DNA of 28,077 bases from Vitrella brassicaformis. Taxonomy: Eukaryota; Sar; Vitrellaceae. The notes under the pieces were generated by a model. The model had not been told where the DNA came from, did no database searches, and saw nothing but the letters and a program-made list of their open reading frames with translations. The stretch spans positions 1-28,077 of the forward strand of contig CDMY01000674.1 of the NCBI GenBank assembly GCA_001179505.1, in the 5' to 3' direction. Of the stretch, positions 20,418 to 28,077 are shown piece by piece; the stretch's first letter is position 1; each line of letters begins with the position of its first letter. Made by a program: the position numbers and the translations under genes.

Positions 20418-20726
20418 TGTGTGTTGTCAGGTGTTGAGCTCTCGGTGAAGAAGCAGGCGGAGAAGCAGCGTTTGTTTTGGAGTCTGATTCACCTGCTGAT
20501 GTGATGGTATGGTATGCGGACGAATCAACGATGTGTGATGGAAAAGCCAAGCACCACTGGCTCGGGTGGCAGCTCGCCTTGTTGTGGCGGCCGTCGACTG
20601 ACTGACTGACTGACTGGCTGACTGACTGACTGACTGACCAGGTGCGCCAGCAACGTTGGAAGAAAGAGGGATTGCAATTGACTGTGTGGGTCGCTGTTTG
20701 TGCGTGCAGTGGTGTGGCTCGGTGTG
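20418..20726 (+). promoter_or_regulatory. 5' region of ankyrin copy B with predicted 5'-UTR intron
   Basis: From about 20479 to the ATG this region is highly similar to 24629-24886 upstream of copy C: 'agtctgattc', 'gtgatggta', 'gcaccact', 'gtggcggc(c/t)gtcgactgac', 'caggtgcgcca', 'cgtgcagtggtgtg' and 'ctcggtgtgatgg'. A GT-AG intron is predicted at 20642-20709 (68 nt), ending 17 nt before the ATG. A (TGAC)n run at 20596-20639 sits directly before the donor. Conservation of flank and intron between copies suggests that the whole promoter was duplicated with the gene. Confidence 0.55.
20596..20639. repeat. (TGAC)n tetranucleotide repeat before a predicted donor
   Basis: About eleven GACT units with one GGCT interruption. 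Copy C has only three units at the equivalent place (24784-24796), so the run has expanded in copy B or contracted in copy C. Confidence 0.9.
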
Positions 20727-22415
20727 ATGGCCCAATCATCCTCTGCCGCATCGCAAGCACCACCTTTGCCGCCCGGCTGTAGGCACCTGAACGACGTCTA
20801 CATCGTCCCTGATGAGGGCGTCAGTGCTCTCAGTCGGCAGCTGTTGGAGGGCTGCATCCGCCGCACCTTCCGCGATGCCGCCCAATTCACACAGCTGATC
20901 GAGCAAGGAGCCGACCCGAGAGCCGTCGGCGGCCTTCGTGTCCACGGCACCTCAGGACGCTGCACGTTGTCGCGATGCAGCTGCCTGTGTTTGGCCATCG
21001 ACAGCCAAACGAACGTAGCATTCCTCGACGCGGACGGGTATTTTCCTGCCATCGTGCGCGTCGTCCTGCCGCAGTGGTCGTCCCGTCAGCTGCAGCGTGA
21101 CGTCATCAATGCACTCATCGACGGCGGGGCGGAAATGAATGGCGGCGGGTTTGAGCAACGGCCCATCACGGTGGCGGTTCGTGCGGGCAGTGAGGCAACT
21201 GTGGAGGCCCTCCTGGCGCGTCAGGCCAACCTGCGGGGACTCAGGGTGATATATGAGCTTCCCGACATCGGTAGTGCAGCCCCTCCCGCCACTCGTGACT
21301 ACGAGGCCGCCCTCATGTCAATCTACCGTCGGCTCCTCCGACACGACAGCACACTCGCAGCGGAGCGGGTCGGTGGAAACAGTCTGATCCATTTGGCAGC
21401 CACGGCCCGCTCCATCTTCTCCCAGTCCTTCATCGACGCGTACCTCACCCTCGTCACCAGCCACGGAGCCGATATGACGGCGACAGACGACATCGGCCGC
21501 ACGCCATTGCACTGGGCAGCAAGAACTGGCTCCCACTGTGTGGCTCATTGGCTGTGCCGCCAGCTCACAGCCTACGACGTCAACAGAGGCATGCCGAACG
21601 AGACACCCCTCGCCGTCGCTGCCCACGAGCTCGACTTTTATAGGCGACAGTACCAGGGAGAGCGGCGCCAAAGACGGATCCGCGCGCACAAGACCACCAT
21701 CGGTGTGCTGCTGCGGGGCGGGGCGGCCCCATCGATCGCCCGCATGCCCACAGCAACCGAGGGGCAGCGCCGTCAGCGTCAGCTGGTGCTGGCCGAGTAT
21801 GCCACCGTGCTGAGTGAGCTGTCCGAGGTCGTCATGTCGGCCATCAACGGCGCCCTCGCCCCCCAGCGCGACCACTCGATGCTTCTCGCCCGTCTGCTGC
21901 CCCTCGCCCCCCATCACGACGGCGCCCACCCCCACCCCTCCCCATCCAACATGGCATTCGGCCCACACGAGGCTGAGGCCATCGCATGGAAGATCGGCGC
22001 CTTCCTGCACTAGCCCCCCGCTGCTGTGGCCGCCATCGACCAGTACCTCATCGGCGAGTCGGTGCTGAGGCGCCGCGTCAAGGCGGCCGTCGGCCACTTC
22101 GTCAAGTCGGCGGCCACACAGACGAGCAGCAACAGGGAGGTGGTGGGTGGCATGGCCAGTGTGGGCGGCGTGATAGTGCGTGTGCCCCTGCAATGCTTCG
22201 CCGTGAGGGGCAGCCATGATGTGGGGCCCCGCCTGGTGGGTGTGCGTGAGGTGGTGCACCGAGCCCGGCTGGACGAAGCGGCCACCCATGGTGTGGTTGG
22301 TGTGGTCAAGGGCTTCAACGAGCACCTGGGCGACCAGGACTGCCACTTCGCGTGGGGCCAGCTCGGGCGAATTGACAAGGGGACCGGCCTGTTTGTGTCG
22401 CTGGGCATCGACCGA
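20727..22415 (+). pseudogene. Ankyrin-repeat protein, copy B, interrupted by a nonsense codon
   Basis: ATG at 20727 opens MAQSSSAASQAPPLPPGC. The frame follows copies A and C through the ankyrin region (LIEQGADPRAVGG, ALIDGGAEMNG, NSLIHLAATARS, GRTPLHWAARTGSHCVAHWL, TIGVLLRGGAAPS) and stops at TAG 22011-22013, after 428 residues. Copy C has GAG (Glu) at that codon, so one G-to-T change explains it. The frame stays open beyond the stop and encodes the rest of the conserved C-terminal domain. The family stop codon is also lost: CGA at 22413-22415 replaces TGA, and the frame would run on to 22559. Two independent lesions suggest relaxed constraint, although a 428-residue protein keeping all the ankyrin repeats could still be made. 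Confidence 0.8.
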
Positions 22416-23471
22416 CTGAGAGGGAGGGGCGGAGGGAGAGGGGGAGATGGCAGTAAGGGGCGACGTGGCTGCATTCTTTCCTTCTTTTGCTGCAATTCAC
22501 GGACGCTTCTGTTGGCGAGTTTTGCCGTCTTTCAATTGCATACAAACAGTGACACGTGACATGAAACTTCGTGTTCATGACTGATTGATTCATGGCAAAT
22601 ACATACACATCGATTTCGTGCTGCTCGTTTTTGCTGCAGTTCGAGGACACGTCTGGACGGATTCTCTGTGTTGCATGTGGCCACGTTCAATTCAACACGT
22701 TTCAGTCAATCAATCTCGAGTTTTGCGGCATCCCGAGCACGCAGACCGTCTCCCGTCAGTCGCATGTGACTTAGACATGTGCTGACTGTATGTGCAATGC
22801 TCAACTTCAATGTCCTGCATTGCATCCATCCATCCACCCTGCTTGGGGCATAGGTTCGTGTCCGGTATGGGTGCATGCATCACTGGCTTACGATAAAGAC
22901 AACGAGACAACCAAGGGCAACACATTAAATTGAGGAGGCCTATGCTATTCCCGCCTGAGACACTGACTTTTGATTGAGCACCATACAGCAATAGCTTCAT
23001 GTGTGTCATGGTCCACCACCACCTCAATAAGTATGAAAACCAAAACTATGTGGTTAGGCAGTTACTCAGACACACACACACACAGACGGCGGGGGAGAGA
23101 GAGGAAGAGAGCCCGCCTGTTCAGTAAGCATGAGCTCGTTTGTATCCGTGAACGATGCTCAACGAGCTGTGCCCCGCTGTGTGGCGTCGTGTCGCTTGCT
23201 GTCGATCTATGTCCATCCATCCATCCATCAATCAGTCAGTCAGTCAGTCAGCCGGGCCATCCGTAATCGCACAGGCGAGCCCACGAGACGAATTGATTGA
23301 GATACATCATACGACACGCATACCAGCCTCGCTCCACCGCCCACACCCACACACACATCAATAAAGGAACAGACAACCGGGGTGTTGTCGGTCAGCCAGC
23401 AGCCAGCCAAAACCACACATATCCCTTTCTGTCCACTCCCGAGCCCCCTCTGTATATGGACACTCTCACAT
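22416..23471. other. Convergent spacer, no gene seen
   Basis: The first about 350 bp resemble the 3' flank of ankyrin copy A, with 'ttgctgcagttc', 'cacgtttcagtcaatca' and a 'gaccgtctcccgtcagtcgc' block also seen near 14920. Beyond that are CA repeats near 23070, a (CAGT)n run at 23233-23250, and no recognisable gene. Confidence 0.55.
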
Positions 23472-23784
23472 CTATCTATCGCCCGACGGAATGCCGCAGC
23501 GGGCGGCGCTGTCCGACTGGCCGGCCCTCTGCACAACACAGACCAACACACAGAGGCGAGAGAGGGGTTTCACCAATGGGGATGGGTACGTGCATCTATT
23601 TGCTCATCTTACTCACCACATGCCCAGAGTCGGCCGCAGCGCTGCGGCGGGGCTGCAGGCACCTCCTATGGCAGCCACACAGGCAGGCAAAGCAGTCACA
23701 CAGACAACGAATGCATCACAACAAATGCCCATCCCTCCTGGTGTGCACAAACCTGCTGATGCTGCCCTCCAGCTCGGCCGCGAG
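23472..23784 (-). other. Candidate downstream exons of the prefoldin-like gene
   Basis: Three stretches with good splice signals in the minus direction: 23753-23784, 23617-23665 and 23472-23528. The separating segments begin gtttgt and gtgagt and end in T/G-rich tracts plus tag or cag. Read with phase 0 they encode LAAELEGSISR, then a basic/Ala-rich stretch, then RAGQSDSAARCGIPSGDR and TAG. The first piece suits the C-terminal helix of a prefoldin coiled coil. All three frames are open in this GC-rich DNA, so the choice is weak. Confidence 0.3.
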
Positions 23785-24150
23785 CTGCAGAAGACAGAGA
23801 GGGCAGCGAGCACACAAAGGATTCACACCCACACAGCTGGCATCTGTGTGATGCGTGTTCCTTTACAGCTTCAAAGTGGTCAACGAGGGCGAGCGATACG
23901 CGTACAGAGTGGCAGGCGCAACAGCCGCATCAATGAGCAAGGGCGCCACAGCCGCGATCAAGTGGAGGATGCGGCCCCGCCATTCTCATGGCAGCTCACG
24001 CAAATCACACATACTCCCCGACGCGGGAGGGGATGAGAAGAAGAGCTAGCGCCAACCAGAACAGCAGAGAGCTGCGATGCGGATCAGGCGAACAGCCCGT
24101 AGAGGGCTGGTGGCCGCATCCGGGACGGCCCGTCGGCCGGATTGTCTTGC

Positions 24151-24418
24151 CAATCATCCTGAAGCATCGGCGCGTCGGCTTTACATTCTCGAACGCTTGA
24201 ATCACCAGCCTGCACAGCCATTCATTCATCCATTCACCGGAGAACAGCCCGTCCGTTTGCATGTCATCGCCGCGGTATTTCTGTCGTTCTTCTGACCTGT
24301 GTTCGCTCCTCTGCTGCTCCAGCTCCTGCATCTTCATGATGATGTCGTGGCGCTCCTTCTCCAACTCCTGCAGACGCTGCACGACCGCAGGATCTTGACC
24401 CTTCTGCCCACTCGCCAT
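24151..24418 (-). CDS. Prefoldin subunit 2-like protein, first two exons (partial)
   Basis: Exon 1 is 24297-24418 and exon 2 is 24151-24209, joined in phase 2. The peptide begins MASGQKGQDPAVVQRLQELE, continues as a charged coiled coil (KERHDIIMKMQELEQQRSEH), and then has RLVIQAFENVKPTRRCFRMIG. The last segment matches the eukaryotic prefoldin 2 signature just before its beta hairpin (human: LVIDTLKEVDETRKCYRMVG). Prefoldin is a hexameric cytosolic co-chaperone that passes nascent actin and tubulin to the CCT chaperonin. Exon 2 ends before a GC donor (24150-24149). The expected next exon with the conserved hairpin (GGVLVERTV-type) was not found on either side; candidate later exons lie at 23472-23784. 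The gene is therefore either very diverged, truncated or mis-assembled. It is divergent from ankyrin copy C. Confidence 0.7.
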
Positions 24419-24886
24419 CGCCAACTCGCACAGATCTTGCTATTGCCACTCACAAGAGGTCTGCTGCGGCCTCCATCCGTTCATTGTGAGGGCAGTTTCA
24501 TGCCGACGACGAACAGTTGCACGGAATGATGCGAGCTTGGATTGTCGTTAACGGCAAGAGAAAGGAGGGGGGGAGAGGAGGATGCTTCCACAAGAAACAA
24601 AACAAACGACAATATCGAGCATTCCCGGGGAGTCTGATTCCCACCAGGGTGATTCACGTGATGGTACGGATGAGGACGAATGAGCCAATGAACCAATGAA
24701 CGACCCGTGATGGGAGCACCACTGTGTTGGGTTGGCATCTCTCTGTGTTCTCAGTTGATGTTTGGGTTGTGGCGGCTGTCGAGTGACTGACTGACCAGGT
24801 GCGCCACCAACGCTGGAAGGAAGAGGCATGCAAGTGACTGTCAGTGTGTCTGTGCCTACGTGCGTGCAGTGGTGTGACTCGGTGTG
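24419..24886 (+). promoter_or_regulatory. 5' region of ankyrin copy C with predicted 5'-UTR intron
   Basis: Divergent spacer of 468 bp between the prefoldin-like start (24418, minus) and copy C. From about 24629 it is homologous to the copy B upstream region. A predicted GT-AG intron at 24799-24869 (71 nt) matches the one in copy B in position and sequence. Promoter function is inferred from position and conservation. Confidence 0.55.
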
Positions 24887-26617
24887 ATGGCCCAACCGTC
24901 GTCTGCCGCATCGCAAGCAGGAGCTCTTGCTGTGCCGCCCGGCTGCAAGGGGATGGACGACGTCGACATCGTCTTTGATGAGGGCGTCAGTCCTCTCAGC
25001 CGGCAGCTGTTGGAGGGCTGCATCCGCCGCGACTTCACCCAAGTCACACGGCTGATACGTCAAGGAGCCGACCCGAGAGCCATCGGCGGCCTTCGTGTCC
25101 GCGGCACCACAGGGAGCTCCCCGTACTGGCGCTACAGCTGCCTGTGTTTCGCCATCGACAGTCCATCAAACTACCCATCGCTCGACGCGAGCGGCGCTGG
25201 TGACCCTCTGCCCGTCGTCCTGCCGCAGTGGCCCTCCCGTGAGCTGCAGCGTGACATCATCAATGCACTCATCGACGGTGGGGCGGATGTCAATGGGAGC
25301 GGGGCGGAAAGATTTGAGCAGCTGCCCATCAAGGTGGCGATTCGTGCGGGCAACCTGACGGCTGTCGAGGCACTCCTGGCGTGTCAGGCCAACGTGCGTG
25401 GAGTTACGGCGATGGAGCTTCCAAACAGGCTTGGTGCTGCCTCTTCCGCCACTCGTGAGTACGAGGACCTTCTCATTTCGGTGTACCGCCGACTTGCCCA
25501 ACACGACAGCACACTCGCAGCGGAGCGCTTCAATGGGGTGAATCTGGTACATTTAGCAGCCACGCCCTTTTCTGCCTTCTCCCAGTCCTTCATCGATGAG
25601 TACCTGGAGCTCATCACCAGCCACGGAGCCGACATGACGGCAGCAAACAACAGGGGCTCCACGCCACTGCACTGGGCGGCAAAAGCTGGTTCCCCCTGTG
25701 TGGCTCATTGGCTGTGCCGCCACCTCAGATCCGACGACATCAACAGAGGACTGCCGCATCTGCCCAACCAGACACCCCTCGCCGTCGCTGCCATTGCTCT
25801 CGACATCCACACGGAACGGCAGCAGCAACAGGGAGAGTGGCACGAGAATCGCTCGAGACTTATCCTCGAGTACAAGACCATCATCGGTGTGCTGCTGAGG
25901 AGCGGGGCGGCCCCATCCATCGCCCTCATGCCCACCGCCATGGAGAGGGACCGCCGTCGCCGTCAGCTGGTGCTGGCCGAGTATGCCACAGTGCTGAGTG
26001 AGCTGTCCGAGGCCGTCATGTCGGCCATCAACGGCGCCCTCGCCGCCCAGCGCGACCACTCGATGCTTCTCGCCCGTCTGCTGCCCCTCGCCCCCCACCA
26101 CGACGGCGCCCACCCCCACCCCTCCCCATCCAACATGGCATTCGGCCCACACGAGGCTGAGGCCATCGCATGGAAGATCGGCGCCTTCCTGCACGAGCCC
26201 CCCGCTGCTGTGGCCGCCATCGACCAGTACCTCATCGGCGAGTCGGTGCTGAGGCGCCGCGTCAAGGCGGCCGTCGGCCACTTCGTCAAGTCGGCGGCCA
26301 CACAGACGAGCAGCAACAGGGAGGTGGTGGGCTGGACGAGATACCAGCAGCAGGGCGACAAGCGCGTTAAGGTGACCGTGCCGCCGCTGCAGTGCTTCGC
26401 CGTGAGGGGCAGTGGGGGGCAGGTGGTCCACAAGATGACGGGTGTGCGTGAGGTGGTGCACCGAGCCCGGCTGGACGAGGCGGACGGCCATGGTGTGGAG
26501 GGTGTGGTCAAGAGCTTCAACGAGCACCTGGGCGACCAGGACTGTCAATTCGCGTGGCCGCAGCTCGGGCGAATCGACAGGCAGATCGGCCTGTTCGTGC
26601 CGCTAGGCATCGAATGA
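24887..26617 (+). CDS. Ankyrin-repeat protein, copy C (intact family reference)
   Basis: Uninterrupted frame of 576 residues from ATG 24887 (MAQPSSAASQAGALAVPPGC) to TGA 26615-26617. Ankyrin-like units occur at about 49-70 (FTQVTRLIRQGADPRAIGG), 115-138 (NALIDGGADVNG), 146-172 (PIKVAIRAGNLTAVEALLA), 217-252 (VNLVHLAATP, ITSHGADMTA), 257-288 (GSTPLHWAAKAGSPCVAHWL) and 294-345 (NQTPLAVAAIALD, TIIGVLLRSGAAPS). A basic helix (RDRRRRQLVLAEYATVL) leads into a C-terminal region of about 190 residues that I do not recognise: INGALAAQRDHSMLLARLLP, a His/Pro-rich loop, NMAFGPHEAEAIAWKIGAFL, LRRRVKAAVGHFVKSAA, LQCFAVRG, VREVVHRARLDEA, GVVKSFNEHLGDQDCQFAW and GLFVPLGIE. There is no signal peptide or membrane segment. 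The upstream region is conserved with copy B, so co-regulation is plausible. Molecular role unknown beyond probable protein binding. Confidence 0.88.
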   Translation: MAQPSSAASQAGALAVPPGCKGMDDVDIVFDEGVSPLSRQLLEGCIRRDFTQVTRLIRQGADPRAIGGLRVRGTTGSSPYWRYSCLCFAIDSPSNYPSLDASGAGDPLPVVLPQWPSRELQRDIINALIDGGADVNGSGAERFEQLPIKVAIRAGNLTAVEALLACQANVRGVTAMELPNRLGAASSATREYEDLLISVYRRLAQHDSTLAAERFNGVNLVHLAATPFSAFSQSFIDEYLELITSHGADMTAANNRGSTPLHWAAKAGSPCVAHWLCRHLRSDDINRGLPHLPNQTPLAVAAIALDIHTERQQQQGEWHENRSRLILEYKTIIGVLLRSGAAPSIALMPTAMERDRRRRQLVLAEYATVLSELSEAVMSAINGALAAQRDHSMLLARLLPLAPHHDGAHPHPSPSNMAFGPHEAEAIAWKIGAFLHEPPAAVAAIDQYLIGESVLRRRVKAAVGHFVKSAATQTSSNREVVGWTRYQQQGDKRVKVTVPPLQCFAVRGSGGQVVHKMTGVREVVHRARLDEADGHGVEGVVKSFNEHLGDQDCQFAWPQLGRIDRQIGLFVPLGIE

Positions 26618-27036
26618 CTTAGGTAGAAGGAGGGAGAAGCCTGTGAGCAGAACGAAGTGGCTGTATGTTTGAATGCGTCTTGACAACGTCGACTTGATTA
26701 CGTCAAATCGTGTCTTTCACGTGCGTGGCCTCCACGACATGAAGCATCTGTCACGTTGAGGCTTTCTGCCCTGAATCGACCCACATTCATTCATTCGAAC
26801 AATCTAATATAAAAAACCGTAACAAACCCTAGCGTAACCCTGGACCAGGCTCGCCCAGGCTCGCCCTGCAGGCTCGCCCCACGATCGCGGTCCGCCCGCC
26901 GCAGTAGAGAATGAACAAGGAAGGAGGAGGAGGAGAAGGGACGTAGGGAGAGCAATGGTGCTTGTTGCGGAGCGTTGGGGCAGGTGGGTGGGTGGGAGGG
27001 AGGGAGCTGACATGCATTGCCTTGACTGCTGGCCTT
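26618..27036. other. Ankyrin copy C 3' flank and AT/GC-rich spacer
   Basis: 26640-26810 resembles the 3' flank of copy D (15650-15910). Then comes an AT-rich 'aatataaaaaaccg' at about 26805 followed by 'aacaaaccctagcgtaaccctgg' and three tandem 'caggctcgcc' units at 26846-26878. No gene recognised. Confidence 0.5.
26846..26878. repeat. Three tandem 'caggctcgcc' units
   Basis: Two perfectly adjacent decamers at 26846-26865 and a third at 26869-26878, separated by a short insertion. They lie just downstream of an AT-rich patch. Function unknown. Confidence 0.8.
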
Positions 27037-27119
27037 GATTCTTCGTGCAGGCCCGATCGCGCTTCTTTTCCTCGGCTCCCACCCGATCGGGTTTGCACGA
27101 AAAATTGCGTGTTGCAGAC
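27037..27119. repeat. 83-bp direct repeat, copy 1
   Basis: Begins 'gattcttcgtgcaggcccga' and ends 'attgcgtgttgcagac'. It matches 27555-27637 with three mismatches by eye, at an offset of exactly 518 bp. Inside are two CCCGATCG-type blocks about 30 bp apart. A less conserved 'gggtgggtgggag' G-rich tract precedes both copies. Unknown dispersed or tandem element. Confidence 0.85.
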
Positions 27120-27554
27120 CGAGATTCGCCCGTCTCTCAGACAGCGTCGCACTCATGAGCCAGCCGCCTTCAAAGGCACCCTTGCTACGGGCCGCTCGCG
27201 AGCATGACAGGCATGACGGCGAGGGCTCACCCTCTCACAAATGCACATGGAGGACGGGGACGGCCACAGGGCATGCGCATTTCCACACTGGCCACGGGGC
27301 GGGGTGTGTGAGCGCCTCTGAGTGTTTGTTTCTGTCTGGCTTTGGCAGGGGTGTGTGCCGCATGGGCCGTTGAATGGGATGGTAAAGGATTAGAATGATG
27401 AGGAGAGGAAGAATCAGGTGAGGCGCAGCTCAAGACTGTAGCCATTGAATGATGTTTGGTATGGCTCTGTGCGGTCTGTGTGGTCATTGCTGACAGGCGC
27501 CTCATGGGCCCGGGTTCCCTGAGGCTCGGGGCAGATGGGTGGGTGGGAGCGAGG
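27120..27554. other. Spacer between the 83-bp repeats
   Basis: Open frames in this region contain no recognisable domain and their sequence depends on the repeats. No RNA gene seen. Confidence 0.5.
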
Positions 27555-27637
27555 GATTCTTCTTGCAAGCCCGATCGCGCTTCTTTTCCTCGGCTCCCAC
27601 CCGATCGGGTTTGCACGAAGAATTGCGTGTTGCAGAC
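27555..27637. repeat. 83-bp direct repeat, copy 2
   Basis: Second copy of the repeat at 27037-27119. It is flanked by another repeated piece, 'attgctg(a/g)caggcgcctcat', at 27486-27503 and 27655-27672, within the 31-bp repeats 27477-27507 and 27646-27676. The region thus has at least two interleaved repeat types. Confidence 0.85.
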
Positions 27638-27811
27638 TGCGATCCTGTGTAGTTATTGCTGGCAGGCGCCTCATAGGCTTCCGCCTACGTCTTCGCTCCC
27701 GTTGGACGAGGACTGGAGGACCCGAGTGGACAACACAGTTGGTTTCATCGATTTTTGACCTCACACACCAGGGCAGATGGGAGCCAATGCATGATGTGTG
27801 TGTGTTCTCTG

Positions 27812-28077
27812 TGTGTGTGTCTCTGTGCATCACATGCAACCTCCCACCCGCCCCCTGCACACACCGGTTGTGTCTCTCTCTGTCGTACGAAGACGAGGCC
27901 CAAAGGGCCGAGCCTAAGCGTGGCTTCTCTTGTCTGTGTGAGTTCTCTATCTGAGTTCCCTCTGTGTGTGTCTGTGTGCATCACTTGATGACCCCCCCAC
28001 CTACTCTCTCTCTCTCTCTCTCTCTCGCTATTTGTGTGTGTGTGTATGGTTGATGCGAAGGCGAGGCCCGAAGGGCC
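27812..28077. repeat. Tandem repeat with short palindrome running off the window
   Basis: Two units are visible. Each has a TG tract plus 'ct(c/g)tgtgcatcac' (27812-27833 and 27963-27984) and ends in 'cgaa(g)(a/g)cgaggccc(a/g)aagggcc' (27888-27909 and 28056-28077). Inside the latter, GGCCC and GGGCC can pair around an AAA/GAA loop. The second unit contains a (TC)n run at 28004-28026. The spacing between anchors differs (151 against 168 bp), so units vary internally. The array reaches the window edge and may continue. Confidence 0.7.

Noticed and set aside
22011-22013. Programmed readthrough or selenocysteine at the in-frame stop of copy B
   Set aside because: The stop is TAG, copy C has GAG there, and the natural stop is also mutated, so simple decay is more likely.
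23868-23990. Minus-strand hydrophobic frame (ILHLIAAVAPLLIDAAVAP) as the missing prefoldin hairpin exon
   Set aside because: It lacks the conserved Gly and charged residues of the prefoldin hairpin, and there is no acceptor in a suitable phase in front of it.
23855-24049. Plus-strand frame with FKVVNEGERYAYRVAGA, possible last exon of a plus-strand gene
   Set aside because: It looks protein-like, but flanking T/G-rich tracts and splice signals favour the minus strand, and no matching upstream plus-strand exon was found. It remains a weak alternative.

Overview
This looks like a GC-rich nuclear scaffold from an alveolate eukaryote, most likely a chromerid-type photosynthetic relative of the apicomplexans (Vitrella-like). 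That assignment is inference. It rests on many short spliced introns (about 55-126 nt, T/G-rich before the acceptor), a protein with several AP2-type DNA-binding modules, a small oocyst-wall-like Cys protein, ankyrin and F-box/LRR families, and abundant CA/TG, GTCT and GA microsatellites. No bacterial operon, CRISPR array, tRNA, rRNA or transposon was recognised. There is one 300-N assembly gap.

Layout from left to right, with strands strictly alternating. (1) 763-3203 (+): a leucine-rich protein of unknown function whose promoter plus first exon is tandemly duplicated upstream. (2) 4456-5333 (-): an Hsp20 small heat-shock protein with four exons. (3) 5717-9719 (+): an eight-exon, about 1141-residue protein with three convincing and two weaker AP2-like modules; it shares a 383-bp divergent promoter region with Hsp20. 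(4) 10550-11933 (-): a glutathione S-transferase with a possible targeting leader. (5) 12077-13903 (+): ankyrin protein copy A with a frameshifted C-terminus. (6) 14384-14804 (-): a short oocyst-wall-like Cys protein. (7) 15438-15616 (+): the C-terminal end of ankyrin copy D, truncated by the gap. (8) 16659-19812 (-): an 11-exon F-box/LRR protein. (9) 20727-22013 (+): ankyrin copy B, broken by a nonsense codon. (10) 24151-24418 and below (-): the first two exons of a prefoldin subunit 2-like gene. (11) 24887-26617 (+): ankyrin copy C, the intact 576-residue reference member. From about 26800 to the end lies repeat-rich DNA without a convincing gene.

The most distinctive content is the four-member ankyrin family. 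All copies are on the plus strand and each is separated from the next by an unrelated minus-strand gene. They share a C-terminal domain I do not recognise. Silent sites in that domain are almost identical between copies, and the pattern of shared blocks is mosaic, which points to gene conversion. The AP2 protein, the GC-AG introns in three genes, the duplicated first exon, and the repeats at the right edge are the other points worth following up. All exon models were built by eye from reading frame and splice-site phase, with no transcript evidence.
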